Source: Pseudoduganella lurida (GTDB lineage: Bacteria; Pseudomonadota; Gammaproteobacteria; Burkholderiales; Burkholderiaceae_D). From it: 64,000 nucleotides of DNA. Of this stretch, positions 8,737 to 17,135 are shown piece by piece. The stretch lies in contig NZ_VLLB01000004.1 of NCBI RefSeq assembly GCF_007830455.1, positions 310,001 through 374,000 on the forward strand. The letters run 5' to 3'. Under the pieces are notes generated by a model that did not search any database, was not told the origin of the DNA, and was given only the letters and a program-made list of their open reading frames with translations. A program made the translations under genes and the position numbers. The stretch's first letter is position 1, and every line of letters begins with the position of its first letter.

Positions 8737-9762
8737 ATGACGTTTCAGATTACTGTTCAGCCCAGCGGCCACCAGTTCGCCTGCGATGACGACGAGACCG
8801 TGCTGGCTGCCGCGATGCGCGCCGGCGTCGGCCTGCCTTACGGTTGCAAGAACGGTGCGTGCAGCTCCTGCAAGGGCAAGGTCGTTTCCGGTTCCATCAC
8901 GCATAAACCGCACCAGCGCCGCGCGCTGACGGAAGAGGAAGAGGCGCAGGGCATGTCGCTGTTCTGCTGTGCCCTGCCCCATTCGGACCTGGTGATCGCC
9001 GCCCGCGAAGTGACCGGCACCGGTGACTTCCCCGTCAAGAAGATGCCGTCGCGCGTGACCACGCTGGAAAAAGTGGCGCCGGACGTCATCATCCTCACGC
9101 TGCAGCTGCCGGCCAACGAGGTGCTCGAGTACCACGCCGGCCAGTACATCGAATTCCTGCTGCGCGACGGCAAGCGCCGCAGCTACAGCATGGCCAGCGC
9201 GCCGGGCGCGGGCCCGATCACGCTGCACATCCGCCACATGCCGGGCGGCCTGTTCACTGACCAGGTGTTCACCACGATGAAGGAGCGCGACATCCTGCGC
9301 TTCGAAGGCCCGCTCGGCACGTTCTTCGTGCGCGAGGAATCCGACAAGCCGATGGTGCTGCTCGCTTCCGGCACGGGCTTCGCGCCGATCAAGGCCATCG
9401 TCGAGCAGATGAAGGCCTCCGGCTCGCAGCGCCCGATGGTGCTGTACTGGGGCGGACGCCGTCCGCAGGACCTGTACCTGCACGGCCTGTGCGAACAGTG
9501 GGCGGCCGAGCTGCCGAACTTCCGCTACGTGCCGGTGGTCTCCGATGCGCAGCCGGAAGACGGCTGGACCGGCCGCACCGGCTACGTGCACCAGGCCGTC
9601 GTGGCGGACCAGCCGGACCTGTCGGGCTGGCAGGTGTATGCCTGCGGCGCGCCGATCGTCGTCGATTCGGCCCGCCGCGATTTCGTCGCCCAGTGCCGGC
9701 TGCCGGAAGACGAGTTCTACGCGGACGCCTTCACCACCGAAGCCGACCTCGCCCAACCATAA
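8737..9762 (+). CDS. 2Fe-2S ferredoxin-NAD(P)H reductase (CDP-6-deoxy-glucoseen-reductase-like)
   Basis: This 341-residue flavoprotein has an N-terminal plant-type ferredoxin domain with the cluster ligands in PYGCKNGACSSCKGK and a further Cys in LFCC. An FAD-binding barrel (RRSYSMASAP) and an NAD(P)-binding domain (LLASGTGFAPIKAI) follow. The architecture is that of electron-transfer components such as AscD/DdhD and oxygenase reductases, passing electrons from NAD(P)H to an unidentified acceptor. No deoxysugar pathway is nearby, so the common database name is probably only a fold label. The ATG at 8737 matches the start of the ferredoxin domain (MTFQITVQPSG). Confidence 0.85.
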   Translation: MTFQITVQPSGHQFACDDDETVLAAAMRAGVGLPYGCKNGACSSCKGKVVSGSITHKPHQRRALTEEEEAQGMSLFCCALPHSDLVIAAREVTGTGDFPVKKMPSRVTTLEKVAPDVIILTLQLPANEVLEYHAGQYIEFLLRDGKRRSYSMASAPGAGPITLHIRHMPGGLFTDQVFTTMKERDILRFEGPLGTFFVREESDKPMVLLASGTGFAPIKAIVEQMKASGSQRPMVLYWGGRRPQDLYLHGLCEQWAAELPNFRYVPVVSDAQPEDGWTGRTGYVHQAVVADQPDLSGWQVYACGAPIVVDSARRDFVAQCRLPEDEFYADAFTTEADLAQP

Positions 9763-9763
9763 A

Positions 9764-9810
9764 CCGCGGCACGTGCCGCGGGCCTTGGGGCACGCGGCGG
9801 CGTGCCCCAA
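9764..9810 (+). repeat. Two adjacent hairpins between reductase and MFS genes
   Basis: The first is the perfect 18-bp palindrome CCGCGGCACGTGCCGCGG (9764-9781). The second has 10-bp arms TTGGGGCACG / CGTGCCCCAA (9785-9810) around CGGCGG. Neither has a T-run. They could attenuate transcription into the MFS gene, whose ATG is 12 bases downstream and may be sequestered. Confidence 0.6.
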
Positions 9811-9821
9811 CTGCCCACTCA

Positions 9822-11093
9822 ATGTCCCAGTTCTCCGCCTCGAACGGCTTTTCCGTCCTCCGCCACCGCAACTTCAGCTTCTACCTTGCCGCCCGCATCC
9901 TCGGCACCCTCGCCGTGCAGATGCAGAATGTCGCCATCGGCTGGCAGGTGTATTCGATGACGCACAGCCTGTTCTACCTGGGCATGATCGGCCTGGCGCA
10001 GTTCGCGCCCTTCCTGCTGCTGATCCTGCCGGCCGGCCACGCCGCCGACCGCTACAACCGCCGCAACATCATCACCATCTGCCTGGGCGTGCAGCTGCTG
10101 GTGGGCGCGCTGCTGCTGGGCTATACGCTCACGGGCTTGCAGGTGGTCTGGCCCGTGTTTGCCGTGCTGGTGCTGTTCGGCAGCGCGCGCGCCTTCATGG
10201 GGCCGGCCACGCAGGCCATCCTCGTCAACATGGTGCCGCAGCAGGACTTCAGCAAAGCCGTGGCGCTGTCCTCGTCGAGCTTCCACGTGGCCGTGATCCT
10301 CGGGCCGACCCTGGGCGGCCTGCTGTACATCTACGGCCCCACGCTGGTGTATTCGATCGGCGCCGGCCTGCTGCTGGTGGCCACGATCCTGATGGCGCTG
10401 ACGGCCTCGCCACCGCAGAAGACCAACCGCGAGCCGGCCACCTGGCACAGCGTGCTGGAAGGCCTGCGCTTCGTGATGTCGCGCCCGATCGTGCTGGGCG
10501 CCATCTCGCTGGACCTGTTCGCCGTGCTGTTCGGCGGCGCCACCGCGCTGCTGCCGGCACTGGCGCACGACGTGCTGCACATCGGCCCGCAGGGCCTGGG
10601 CCTGCTGCGCACGGCGCCCGGTGCCGGCGCCGCGCTGTGCTCGATCGCGCTGGCGTTTTTCCCGATCACGCGGCGCGTGGGGCTGTGGATGTTCGGCGGC
10701 GTGGCGCTGTTCGGCGTCGGCACCGTGATCCTCGGCTCGACCGGCACCTTCCTCATCGCCTTCATCTGCCTGCTGCTGATGGGCGCCGGCGACATGGTCA
10801 GCGTCTACGTGCGGCACCTGCTGGTGCAGTACGAAACGCCCGATGCGATCCGCGGCCGGGTCAGCGCCGTGAACTCCGTGTTCATCGGCGCCTCCAACGA
10901 ACTGGGTGAATTCGAGTCCGGCGTGACGGCCGGCTGGATGGGCCTGACGCGCGCCGTGGTCTTCGGCGGCGCGGCAACGCTGGTCGTGACGGGCCTGTGG
11001 ATGAAGCTGTTCCCCGTGCTCGCGAAGATGGACCGCTTTCCGCACCACGACAAGGAACTGGCCGAGCAGGCGGCGGCCTCTGGTACGAAGTGA
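9822..11093 (+). CDS. MFS transporter (DHA3/EntS-like)
   Basis: This 423-residue inner-membrane protein has about 12 hydrophobic helices. It carries an N-terminal-half loop motif GHAADRYNRRNI (MFS motif A type) and a second-half equivalent YETPDAIRGRVSAVNSVFIGASNELGEF that is typical of the EntS/DHA3 exporter branch. It most likely uses the proton gradient to export a small molecule or siderophore; the substrate is unknown. The ATG at 9822 gives MSQFSASNGF; upstream in-frame sequence overlaps the reductase gene and is rejected. It may be co-transcribed with the reductase. Confidence 0.88.
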   Translation: MSQFSASNGFSVLRHRNFSFYLAARILGTLAVQMQNVAIGWQVYSMTHSLFYLGMIGLAQFAPFLLLILPAGHAADRYNRRNIITICLGVQLLVGALLLGYTLTGLQVVWPVFAVLVLFGSARAFMGPATQAILVNMVPQQDFSKAVALSSSSFHVAVILGPTLGGLLYIYGPTLVYSIGAGLLLVATILMALTASPPQKTNREPATWHSVLEGLRFVMSRPIVLGAISLDLFAVLFGGATALLPALAHDVLHIGPQGLGLLRTAPGAGAALCSIALAFFPITRRVGLWMFGGVALFGVGTVILGSTGTFLIAFICLLLMGAGDMVSVYVRHLLVQYETPDAIRGRVSAVNSVFIGASNELGEFESGVTAGWMGLTRAVVFGGAATLVVTGLWMKLFPVLAKMDRFPHHDKELAEQAAASGTK

Positions 11094-11203
11094 GTTGATT
11101 TCCCCGCGCGTGCCCCAATACCTGAGCTATGTGCAGCAGCTAACGGCAGCACGGTGCCAGGTGGCGTAGGATGACATCACAGTTACAACAGAGGAGAACG
11201 ACC

Positions 11204-11575
11204 ATGCAGGTACAAGTCAACAGCGATAAATCCATTACCCATGACGCGAGTCTCGACGAGCACGTCACGAACGTCGTCCAGACGGCCGTTGCCCGCTTCG
11301 GCGAGCAGATCAGCCGCGTCGAAGTCCACCTTTCCGATGTGAACGCGCACAAGTCCGGCGCCGGCGACAAGCGCGCCATGATGGAAGCCCGCGTGGCCGG
11401 CATCCAGCCGATCGCCGTCACCGACCATGCCGATACGCTGCACCAGGCCATCAGCGGCGCCTCCGGCAAGCTGGTGCGCGCGCTGGACACGGCGCTGGGC
11501 AAGCGCAGCGATGTGAAGCACAACACCCCGGTGGCCGACCTGGTCGCGCCGGATGAACCGGTCGAGCCGGTCTAA
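11204..11575 (+). CDS. HPF/RaiA-family ribosome-associated protein
   Basis: This 123-residue protein matches the short ribosome hibernation / sigma-54 modulation fold: a beta strand MQVQVNSDKSI, a helix with LDEHVTNVVQTAVARFGEQI, and the strand VEVHLSDVN. It lacks the C-terminal dimerisation domain of long HPF. Family members bind the 30S decoding centre in stationary phase; divergence in the C-terminal half makes this a family-level call. A clear GAGGAG precedes the ATG at 11204. Its stop overlaps the end of the convergent BtuF-like gene by 4 bases. Confidence 0.75.
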   Translation: MQVQVNSDKSITHDASLDEHVTNVVQTAVARFGEQISRVEVHLSDVNAHKSGAGDKRAMMEARVAGIQPIAVTDHADTLHQAISGASGKLVRALDTALGKRSDVKHNTPVADLVAPDEPVEPV

Positions 11576-12357
11576 GCGAGCGTCCGCAGGTACGCCAGCC
11601 CTGCCAGAGCGCGGCTGCCGTACCATGACAGCATCTCCCCATCCACGAGCTGCACGGGCTTGCCGATCTGGCGCTCGAGCGCATCGGCATGCGCTTCCGT
11701 GAAACGATAGGGCTCGGTGGACAGCAGGACCTGGTCGACGTTCGTCACCAGGTCCTCGTTCCATTCGAAGCGGGGATAGCGCTCGCTACCCTGCCCGTTA
11801 CCCGGTTCGGGTACCGTCCACCCCAGTTCCGCCAGCATCGCCGCGATGTATGTGTCGCGCGACACCGTCATCCACGGATCCTGCCAGATGCAGTACAGCA
11901 CGCGCTGCGGCGGGCCTTTCGGCATGGCGCGCAGCGCCTGGAGCTCCCGTTCAAACGCGGTGGACCAGCGTCCCGCCGCTTCCTGCACACCGAACACGCC
12001 GCCGAGCAGGTGCGCCAGCGCCAGGTTGTCTGCCGGCCGCTGCGGATGCGTCACCACGATGTTCGGCACGAACTCGGCCAGACGGTCGACCGTCGGCTTT
12101 TCGTTCTCGTCGATGTTCACGACCAGGTGCGTCGGTGCCAGCGCACGGATCTTCTCGATATTCACGTCCTTCGTGCCGCCCACCTTGGGGATGGCCTGCA
12201 CGAGCTCGCGCGGATGGATGCAGAAACCGGTGCGGCCGACCATGTGGCCGGCCAGCCCGAAGTCGCACAGCATTTCCGTCAGCGAAGGCACCAGCGAGAC
12301 GATGCGGGCGGCGGGATCCGGCCGGTGCTGGCGGCCGATGGCGTCGGTGAAAAACAT
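11572..12357 (-). CDS. BtuF/TroA-like helical-backbone binding protein
   Basis: This 261-residue protein has the PeriBP_2 / helical-backbone metal receptor fold: RIVSLVPSLTEMLCDFG at the N-terminus, VGGTKDVNIEKIRALAPTHLVV, and a conserved C-terminal lobe. Family members bind cobalamin or iron-siderophore for ABC import. No signal peptide is visible, and no permease or ATPase gene is adjacent, so it may be a cytoplasmic or orphan member. It starts with MFFTDAIGR at 12357, 76 bases from the divergent diguanylate cyclase. Confidence 0.8.
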   Translation of the reverse strand: MFFTDAIGRQHRPDPAARIVSLVPSLTEMLCDFGLAGHMVGRTGFCIHPRELVQAIPKVGGTKDVNIEKIRALAPTHLVVNIDENEKPTVDRLAEFVPNIVVTHPQRPADNLALAHLLGGVFGVQEAAGRWSTAFERELQALRAMPKGPPQRVLYCIWQDPWMTVSRDTYIAAMLAELGWTVPEPGNGQGSERYPRFEWNEDLVTNVDQVLLSTEPYRFTEAHADALERQIGKPVQLVDGEMLSWYGSRALAGLAYLRTLA

Positions 12358-12433
12358 GGTAAAGAGGTCCCTGTAAAACGCATGGTGAAGAGTGTCGATG
12401 CGCTATGATGAGGTTACTTTCAGGAACGCACCA

Positions 12434-13396
12434 GTGAAACAGATCAGCACCTTTGCCGCCACCCCGCATGCCATCGCCGACCTCCAGCTGTTCCGTGACA
12501 CGGACCATGCGAGCGTGGCGGCATTGCTGGCGGCCTGCCCCGTGCTGCTGGCGGACGCGGGCGACACCGTCTCCGATCCGGCCCGCCCGCGGCTGGTGAT
12601 CGTGCTGCGCGGCGCACTGGCCGATGCCGGCGAGGATGCCACCACGCGCATCCTGCCCGGCGAAAGCGCCGGCGAACAGTCGGTGCTCGATGGCGAGGCC
12701 GATGCCTCCACGCTGACCGCGCTGGAAGAGAGCGAACTGCTGGTGATCGACGCGGAACTGGCCTGGCGCCTGATCGACGAATCGGACGGCGTGGCGCGCA
12801 ACCTGCTGCGCCTGCTGTCCTTCCGCATCCGCGCCGCCAACGTGAAACTGCGGCGGCGCCAGAAGCTGGGCGAATTCTACCGCCAGCTGTCGATGAACGA
12901 CGGTCTGACGGGCCTGTACAACCGCGCCTGGCTGAACGACGTGCTGCCGCGCCTGACCGCCACCGCCCATGCCACGCGCGCACCGCTGTCGCTGATCATG
13001 CTGGACCTGGACCACTTCAAGCAGTTCAACGACCGCCATGGCCACCTGCTGGGCGACCAGGCGCTGCGCACGGCGTCGCGCCTGCTGGCCAGCGCCCTGC
13101 GGCCCACGGATTTCGCGGTGCGCTACGGTGGCGAGGAGCTGATGGTGATCCTGCCGGACACCAGCGGCAGCATCGCGGCCGGCGTGGCGGAGCGGCTGTG
13201 CGAACGGATGCGCGAGGCGGTGGTGTTCGGCGACATGCGCCTGCCGCTGCCGCACATGACGGCCTCGTTCGGCGTGGCCTGCCTGGGCCTCGGCCAGGAC
13301 GACCACGACCTGATCGATGCGGCCGACGCGGCGCTGTACCGCGCCAAGGCAGCCGGGCGCGACCGGGTGGCGGTGGCGCCGGCGGCCCCTGCCTGA
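12434..13396 (+). CDS. Diguanylate cyclase with cNMP-binding-like N-terminal domain
   Basis: The protein is about 320 residues. The N-terminal ~135 residues resemble a cyclic-nucleotide-binding-type beta barrel (RPRLVIVLRGALADAGEDA, LPGESAGEQSVLDGE). The GGDEF domain follows with active-site GGEEL in VRYGGEELMVIL and an RxxD allosteric I-site (RPTD) exactly five residues upstream, so it should make c-di-GMP and be product-inhibited. The GTG at 12434 is chosen because AGGA lies 8-11 bases upstream; ATGs at 12392 and 12398 are alternatives. It is cytoplasmic with no membrane helix, and its input ligand is unknown. Confidence 0.85.
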   Translation: MKQISTFAATPHAIADLQLFRDTDHASVAALLAACPVLLADAGDTVSDPARPRLVIVLRGALADAGEDATTRILPGESAGEQSVLDGEADASTLTALEESELLVIDAELAWRLIDESDGVARNLLRLLSFRIRAANVKLRRRQKLGEFYRQLSMNDGLTGLYNRAWLNDVLPRLTATAHATRAPLSLIMLDLDHFKQFNDRHGHLLGDQALRTASRLLASALRPTDFAVRYGGEELMVILPDTSGSIAAGVAERLCERMREAVVFGDMRLPLPHMTASFGVACLGLGQDDHDLIDAADAALYRAKAAGRDRVAVAPAAPA

Positions 13397-13409
13397 ACCG
13401 GCCGGCGTG

Positions 13410-13976
13410 TCAGGCCGCTTGCGGCTCGGCCTGGGCGATTTCTTCCTTCGGCTGGGTATTCTTCTGCGCGAAGGCGTCCAGCCCCTTCATCACCAGTTCA
13501 TAGGTCTTGTCGATATTGCCGGCGATATCGCCGCCCAGCACGTTCAGGCCCTTCAGGATGTCGCGCGCTTCCTTGAAGCCCTGCTCGACGCCGCCGCGCA
13601 CCGTGTCCATGAACTTCTGCAGGGCGGTGCTGTCTTCCGTACCGGGGTTCTGCTTCTTGAAAGCGCCGTAGAAGCCGGTGGCCAGCGACACGATGCGGTC
13701 TGCCGTGGCTTCCGGCGAATTGTCGTTGCGGGCCGCGTTCTGCACGGCGTTTTCGCCCAGTTCCGCGCGCAGCGCCTCGTTGATGCCGGTGATCGCCGAT
13801 TTGTACAGCAGCGCCTGCGGATCGTTCTGCGCGCCGATGGAGATCTGCGCGGAGGCCTCCATGATCGACACGTTCAACTGCAGTTTCGCCCTTGCCGAGG
13901 CCGATACCTCGCCCTGGTTCGCAACCTTCGAATCGGTGGAGATGGACTTCGAATTGAGGGAAACGGAATTTGCCAC
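13410..13976 (-). CDS. DUF5610 domain protein
   Basis: This 188-residue protein carries the DUF5610 block: LGENAVQNAARNDNSPEATADRIV, FKEARDILKGL and GDIAGNIDKTYELVMKGLDAF. The function of the family is unknown; it occurs widely in Proteobacteria as short cytoplasmic or flagellum-associated-looking proteins. The N-terminus (MANSVSLNSKSIST) is Ser-rich and disordered, and the C-terminus is Gln/Glu-rich. It is convergent with the cyclase and divergent from sbcB, whose start is 44 bases away. Confidence 0.75.
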   Translation of the reverse strand: MANSVSLNSKSISTDSKVANQGEVSASARAKLQLNVSIMEASAQISIGAQNDPQALLYKSAITGINEALRAELGENAVQNAARNDNSPEATADRIVSLATGFYGAFKKQNPGTEDSTALQKFMDTVRGGVEQGFKEARDILKGLNVLGGDIAGNIDKTYELVMKGLDAFAQKNTQPKEEIAQAEPQAA

Positions 13977-14020
13977 GATAATCTCCAGTCAAGACATAAC
14001 AATGCGATGCGCATTCAACG

Positions 14021-15463
14021 ATGAACCATACATTTCTCTGGCACGACTATGAAACCTTCGGCGTCGTGCCGCGCCGCGACCGTCCCGCGCAGTTCGCGGC
14101 GATCCGTACCGATGCCGAGCTGAACGAGATCGGCGAACCCCTCATGCTGTACTGCCAGCCTGCATCGGACTACCTGCCCGATCCGCAGTCCTGCCTGATC
14201 ACGGGCATCCTGCCGCAGGACTGCCTGGCAAAGGGCGTGCCCGAACACAAGTTCGCCGCCGCCATCGAGGCCCAGTTCGCGCAGCCCGGCACCATCGGCG
14301 TGGGCTACAACACGATCCGCTTCGACGACGAGGTCACCCGCTTCCTGTTCTGGCGCAACCTCATCGATCCCTATGCGCGCGAATGGCAGAACGGCTGCGG
14401 CCGCTGGGACCTGCTGGACGTGGTGCGCATGTGCTATGCCCTGCGGCCCGACGGCATCGAGTGGCCTGTAGGGGATAACGGCAGGATCTCCTTCAAACTT
14501 GAATTATTGACATCAGTCAACAATCTGGTCCACGAGACGGCGCACGACGCGCTGTCGGACGTGCGCGCCACGATCGCGCTGGCGCGCCTGATCCGCCAGA
14601 AGCAGCCGCGCCTGTTCGACTTCTGTTTTTCGCTGCACAAGAAGGACCGGGTGTCCGAGGAAATCGGCCTGCACCTGGCCCGCGAGCTGCGCCAGCCGTT
14701 CCTGCACGTGTCCGGCATGTTCCCGGCCGAAAAAGGCTGCCTGGCGCTCGTCTGGCCGCTGGGCCCGCATCCCACCAACAAGAACGAGATCCTGGTGTGG
14801 GATTGCAGCCACGATCCGCGCGAACTGTTCACTCTTGATGCGGACACCATCCGGACCCGCCTGTTCAGTCGTGCCGATTCGCTCCCGGAAGGCATGACGC
14901 GGCTGCCCATCAAGAGCGTGCACATCAACAAGTCGCCCATGCTGGTAAACAACCTGAAGACCCTGAGCCCGGCGATGGCGCAGCGCTGGAGCATGGACCT
15001 GGAACTCGCACTCGCTCATGCGCGCTATGCGGCGGATGGTCCGGACCTGGCGGCAATCTGGGAGCAGGTATTCCACCGCCCGGCCGGCGAACCGTTCGAT
15101 GTCGACGAGGACTTGTACGGTGGCTTCGTCAGCACGCCGGACCGCAAGCTGCTGGACTCGGCGCGCCGGGCCAGGCCGCAGGAGCTGGCGACGATGACGC
15201 TGCCGTTCAAGGACGACCGCCTGGCCGAGCTGCTGTTCCGCTACCGCGCCCGCAACTTCCCGGACACGCTCACGCAAGAAGAACACGAACAGTGGGAACA
15301 GCACCGCGCGGCGCGCCTGCTGGAAGGGGCCGGCGGCGCGCGCAGCGTCGACCAGCTGTTCGGTGAAATCGACACGCTGTCCCAGTCGGCCGACGAGCGG
15401 GGCGAAGCAATCCTGGGCGCGCTGTACGAATACGCCGAGATGATCGTCCCGCAGGCCTACTGA
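14021..15463 (+). CDS. sbcB: Exodeoxyribonuclease I
   Basis: This 480-residue DnaQ-like 3'-5' single-strand DNA exonuclease acts in mismatch repair and recombination. The DEDDh residues are visible in HDYETFG near the N-terminus (Asp-x-Glu), in VGYNTIRFDDEV, and in HDALSDVRAT. The family-specific C-terminal ExoI domains follow, and the length fits E. coli ExoI (475). It ends at 15463, just before the 60-bp palindrome that separates it from the convergent pyrF. Confidence 0.95.
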   Translation: MNHTFLWHDYETFGVVPRRDRPAQFAAIRTDAELNEIGEPLMLYCQPASDYLPDPQSCLITGILPQDCLAKGVPEHKFAAAIEAQFAQPGTIGVGYNTIRFDDEVTRFLFWRNLIDPYAREWQNGCGRWDLLDVVRMCYALRPDGIEWPVGDNGRISFKLELLTSVNNLVHETAHDALSDVRATIALARLIRQKQPRLFDFCFSLHKKDRVSEEIGLHLARELRQPFLHVSGMFPAEKGCLALVWPLGPHPTNKNEILVWDCSHDPRELFTLDADTIRTRLFSRADSLPEGMTRLPIKSVHINKSPMLVNNLKTLSPAMAQRWSMDLELALAHARYAADGPDLAAIWEQVFHRPAGEPFDVDEDLYGGFVSTPDRKLLDSARRARPQELATMTLPFKDDRLAELLFRYRARNFPDTLTQEEHEQWEQHRAARLLEGAGGARSVDQLFGEIDTLSQSADERGEAILGALYEYAEMIVPQAY

Positions 15464-15483
15464 CCGACAATATTGGAGACAAC

Positions 15484-15543
15484 ATCGGGGACAGCCACCT
15501 ATTTCCGGGAAATATTTCCCGGAAATAGGTGGCTGTCCCCGAT
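15484..15543. repeat. Perfect 60-bp palindrome between sbcB and pyrF
   Basis: Two 30-bp arms meet with no spacer: the left arm starts ATCGGGGACAGCCACC and the right arm is its exact reverse complement, ending at 15543, three bases before the pyrF stop codon. In RNA this is a 28-30 bp hairpin and could serve as a bidirectional terminator for the convergent genes. Its sequence (GGGGACAGCCACCTATTT) resembles dispersed intergenic tags found elsewhere in related genomes and is probably a mobile non-autonomous repeat. Confidence 0.9.
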
Positions 15544-15546
15544 TGT

Positions 15547-16365
15547 TCAGCGGTGCGCGTTGATGGCCTGGCGCGTTTCTTCGGCCACGCGGCGGGCGGC
15601 GGCTGCGAAGTCCTCGCCGCCCTGCGGCTTCGCGTAGAGGATGGCGCGCGACGAATTGATCATCATGCCGGTGCCGGACGTGGTGCGGCCGGCACGCACC
15701 GTCGCCTCGATATCGCCGCCCTGCGCGCCGATGCCGGGAATCAGCAGCGGCATCTCGCCGACGATGTCGCGCACCGCCCTGATCTCTTCCGGGAACGTGG
15801 CGCCCACCACCAGCGCGCACTGGCCGTTGGCATTCCATTTGTCGGCAACCAGTTGCGCCACATGCTGGTACAGCGGCTTGCCGTCCACCTGCAGGAACTG
15901 CAGGTCGGAACCGCCCGGGTTCGACGTGCGGCACAGCACGATCACGCCGCGGTCCTGCCACTCCATGTAGGGTTCCACCGAATCGGATCCCATGTACGGG
16001 CTGACCGTGACGGCATCGGCGCCGTAGCGGTCGTACGCTTCGCGGGCATACTGCTTCGCGGTGGCGCCGATATCGCCGCGCTTCGAATCGAGGATGAGCG
16101 GAATGTGCGGGTAAGCCTCGCGCAGGTAGGCACAGATGCGCTCCAGCTGCCCCTCGGCGGCCAGCGCCGCGAAATAGGCGATCTGCGGCTTGAATGCGCA
16201 GGCCAGGCCGGCCGTCGCGTCGATGATCTCCTTGCAGAACTGGTAGATGCCATCCGGCGCATCGCGGAACTGCACGGGCAGGCGCTCGATGTCCGGGTCC
16301 AGGCCCACGCACAGCAGGGAATCGTTGGCCGCCCACGCAGCGTTCAGTTTGGTGATGAAGTTCAT
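15547..16365 (-). CDS. pyrF: Orotidine 5'-phosphate decarboxylase (type 2)
   Basis: This 272-residue TIM-barrel enzyme catalyses the last step of UMP synthesis. The type 2 signature [18 protein letters not shown] holds the catalytic Asp/Lys network. LLCVGLDPD near the N-terminus and [10 protein letters not shown] with the phosphate loop [13 protein letters not shown] near the C-terminus complete the fold. The start at 16365 ([11 protein letters not shown]) fits the family; the longer frame to 16452 adds an unconserved leader. Confidence 0.95.
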   Translation of the reverse strand: MNFITKLNAAWAANDSLLCVGLDPDIERLPVQFRDAPDGIYQFCKEIIDATAGLACAFKPQIAYFAALAAEGQLERICAYLREAYPHIPLILDSKRGDIGATAKQYAREAYDRYGADAVTVSPYMGSDSVEPYMEWQDRGVIVLCRTSNPGGSDLQFLQVDGKPLYQHVAQLVADKWNANGQCALVVGATFPEEIRAVRDIVGEMPLLIPGIGAQGGDIEATVRAGRTTSGTGMMINSSRAILYAKPQGGEDFAAAARRVAEETRQAINAHR

Positions 16366-16517
16366 GGCGGCCTCTCGAGCGATTGCAAACCCTGCATTAT
16401 AGCCGTCGCCCGGACCGTCCCGGGCCGCGCGACTATGTGCTGCACCGTACAAAAGCAGAGGTAACGACCGTGTATAGTCCCTCGCATACAGGAGCTGTCT
16501 TTATTTTCGGAGGAAGC

Positions 16518-17117
16518 ATGCGCAATACATTCGTACGCTGGATCGTTCTGGGCCTGATGGCCACCGTGCTGTCCGGCTGTGGCTACAACGATTTCCAAAG
16601 CAAGGACGAGGCCACCAAGGCCGCATGGGGCGAAGTGGTCAACCAGTATCAGCGCCGTGCCGACCTGATCCCCAACCTCGTCAATACCGTGAAGGGGTAC
16701 GCCTCGCACGAGCGGGAAACGCTGGAAGCCGTGACGAAGGCCCGTGCGCAGGCCACCAGCTTCCAGATCACGCCGGAAGTGCTGAACAACCCGGCTGCCT
16801 TCCAGAAATTCCAGCAGGTGCAGGGCGAGCTGTCGTCCGCGCTGTCGCGGCTGATGGCCGTGTCCGAGAAATACCCGGACCTGAAGGCCGACACCAGCTT
16901 CCGCGACCTGCAGTCGCAGCTGGAAGGCACGGAAAACCGCATTACCGTCGCACGGCAGCGCTACATCGCCACGGTGCAGGACTACAATGTGCTCGCCCGC
17001 CGCTTCCCCACCAACCTGACGGCGATGATGTTCGGCTATGAAGTCAAGCCGAGCTTCACGGTGGAGAACGAGAAGGCGATTTCGACCGCGCCAAGCGTCG
17101 ATTTCGGCAAGAAGTAA
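16518..17117 (+). CDS. LemA family lipoprotein
   Basis: This 199-residue protein has an N-terminal signal and lipobox (LMATVLSGC, Cys near residue 21), followed by the LemA helical domain (NQYQRRADLIPNLVNTVKGYA). LemA proteins are membrane-anchored with unknown biochemistry and are usually encoded next to TPM-domain proteins, as here. The strong Shine-Dalgarno GGAGGAA before the ATG at 16518 fixes the start. It is the first gene of a three-gene operon with the two TPM genes. Confidence 0.92.
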   Translation: MRNTFVRWIVLGLMATVLSGCGYNDFQSKDEATKAAWGEVVNQYQRRADLIPNLVNTVKGYASHERETLEAVTKARAQATSFQITPEVLNNPAAFQKFQQVQGELSSALSRLMAVSEKYPDLKADTSFRDLQSQLEGTENRITVARQRYIATVQDYNVLARRFPTNLTAMMFGYEVKPSFTVENEKAISTAPSVDFGKK

Positions 17118-17135
17118 CCAGGAAAGCGAAACGCC

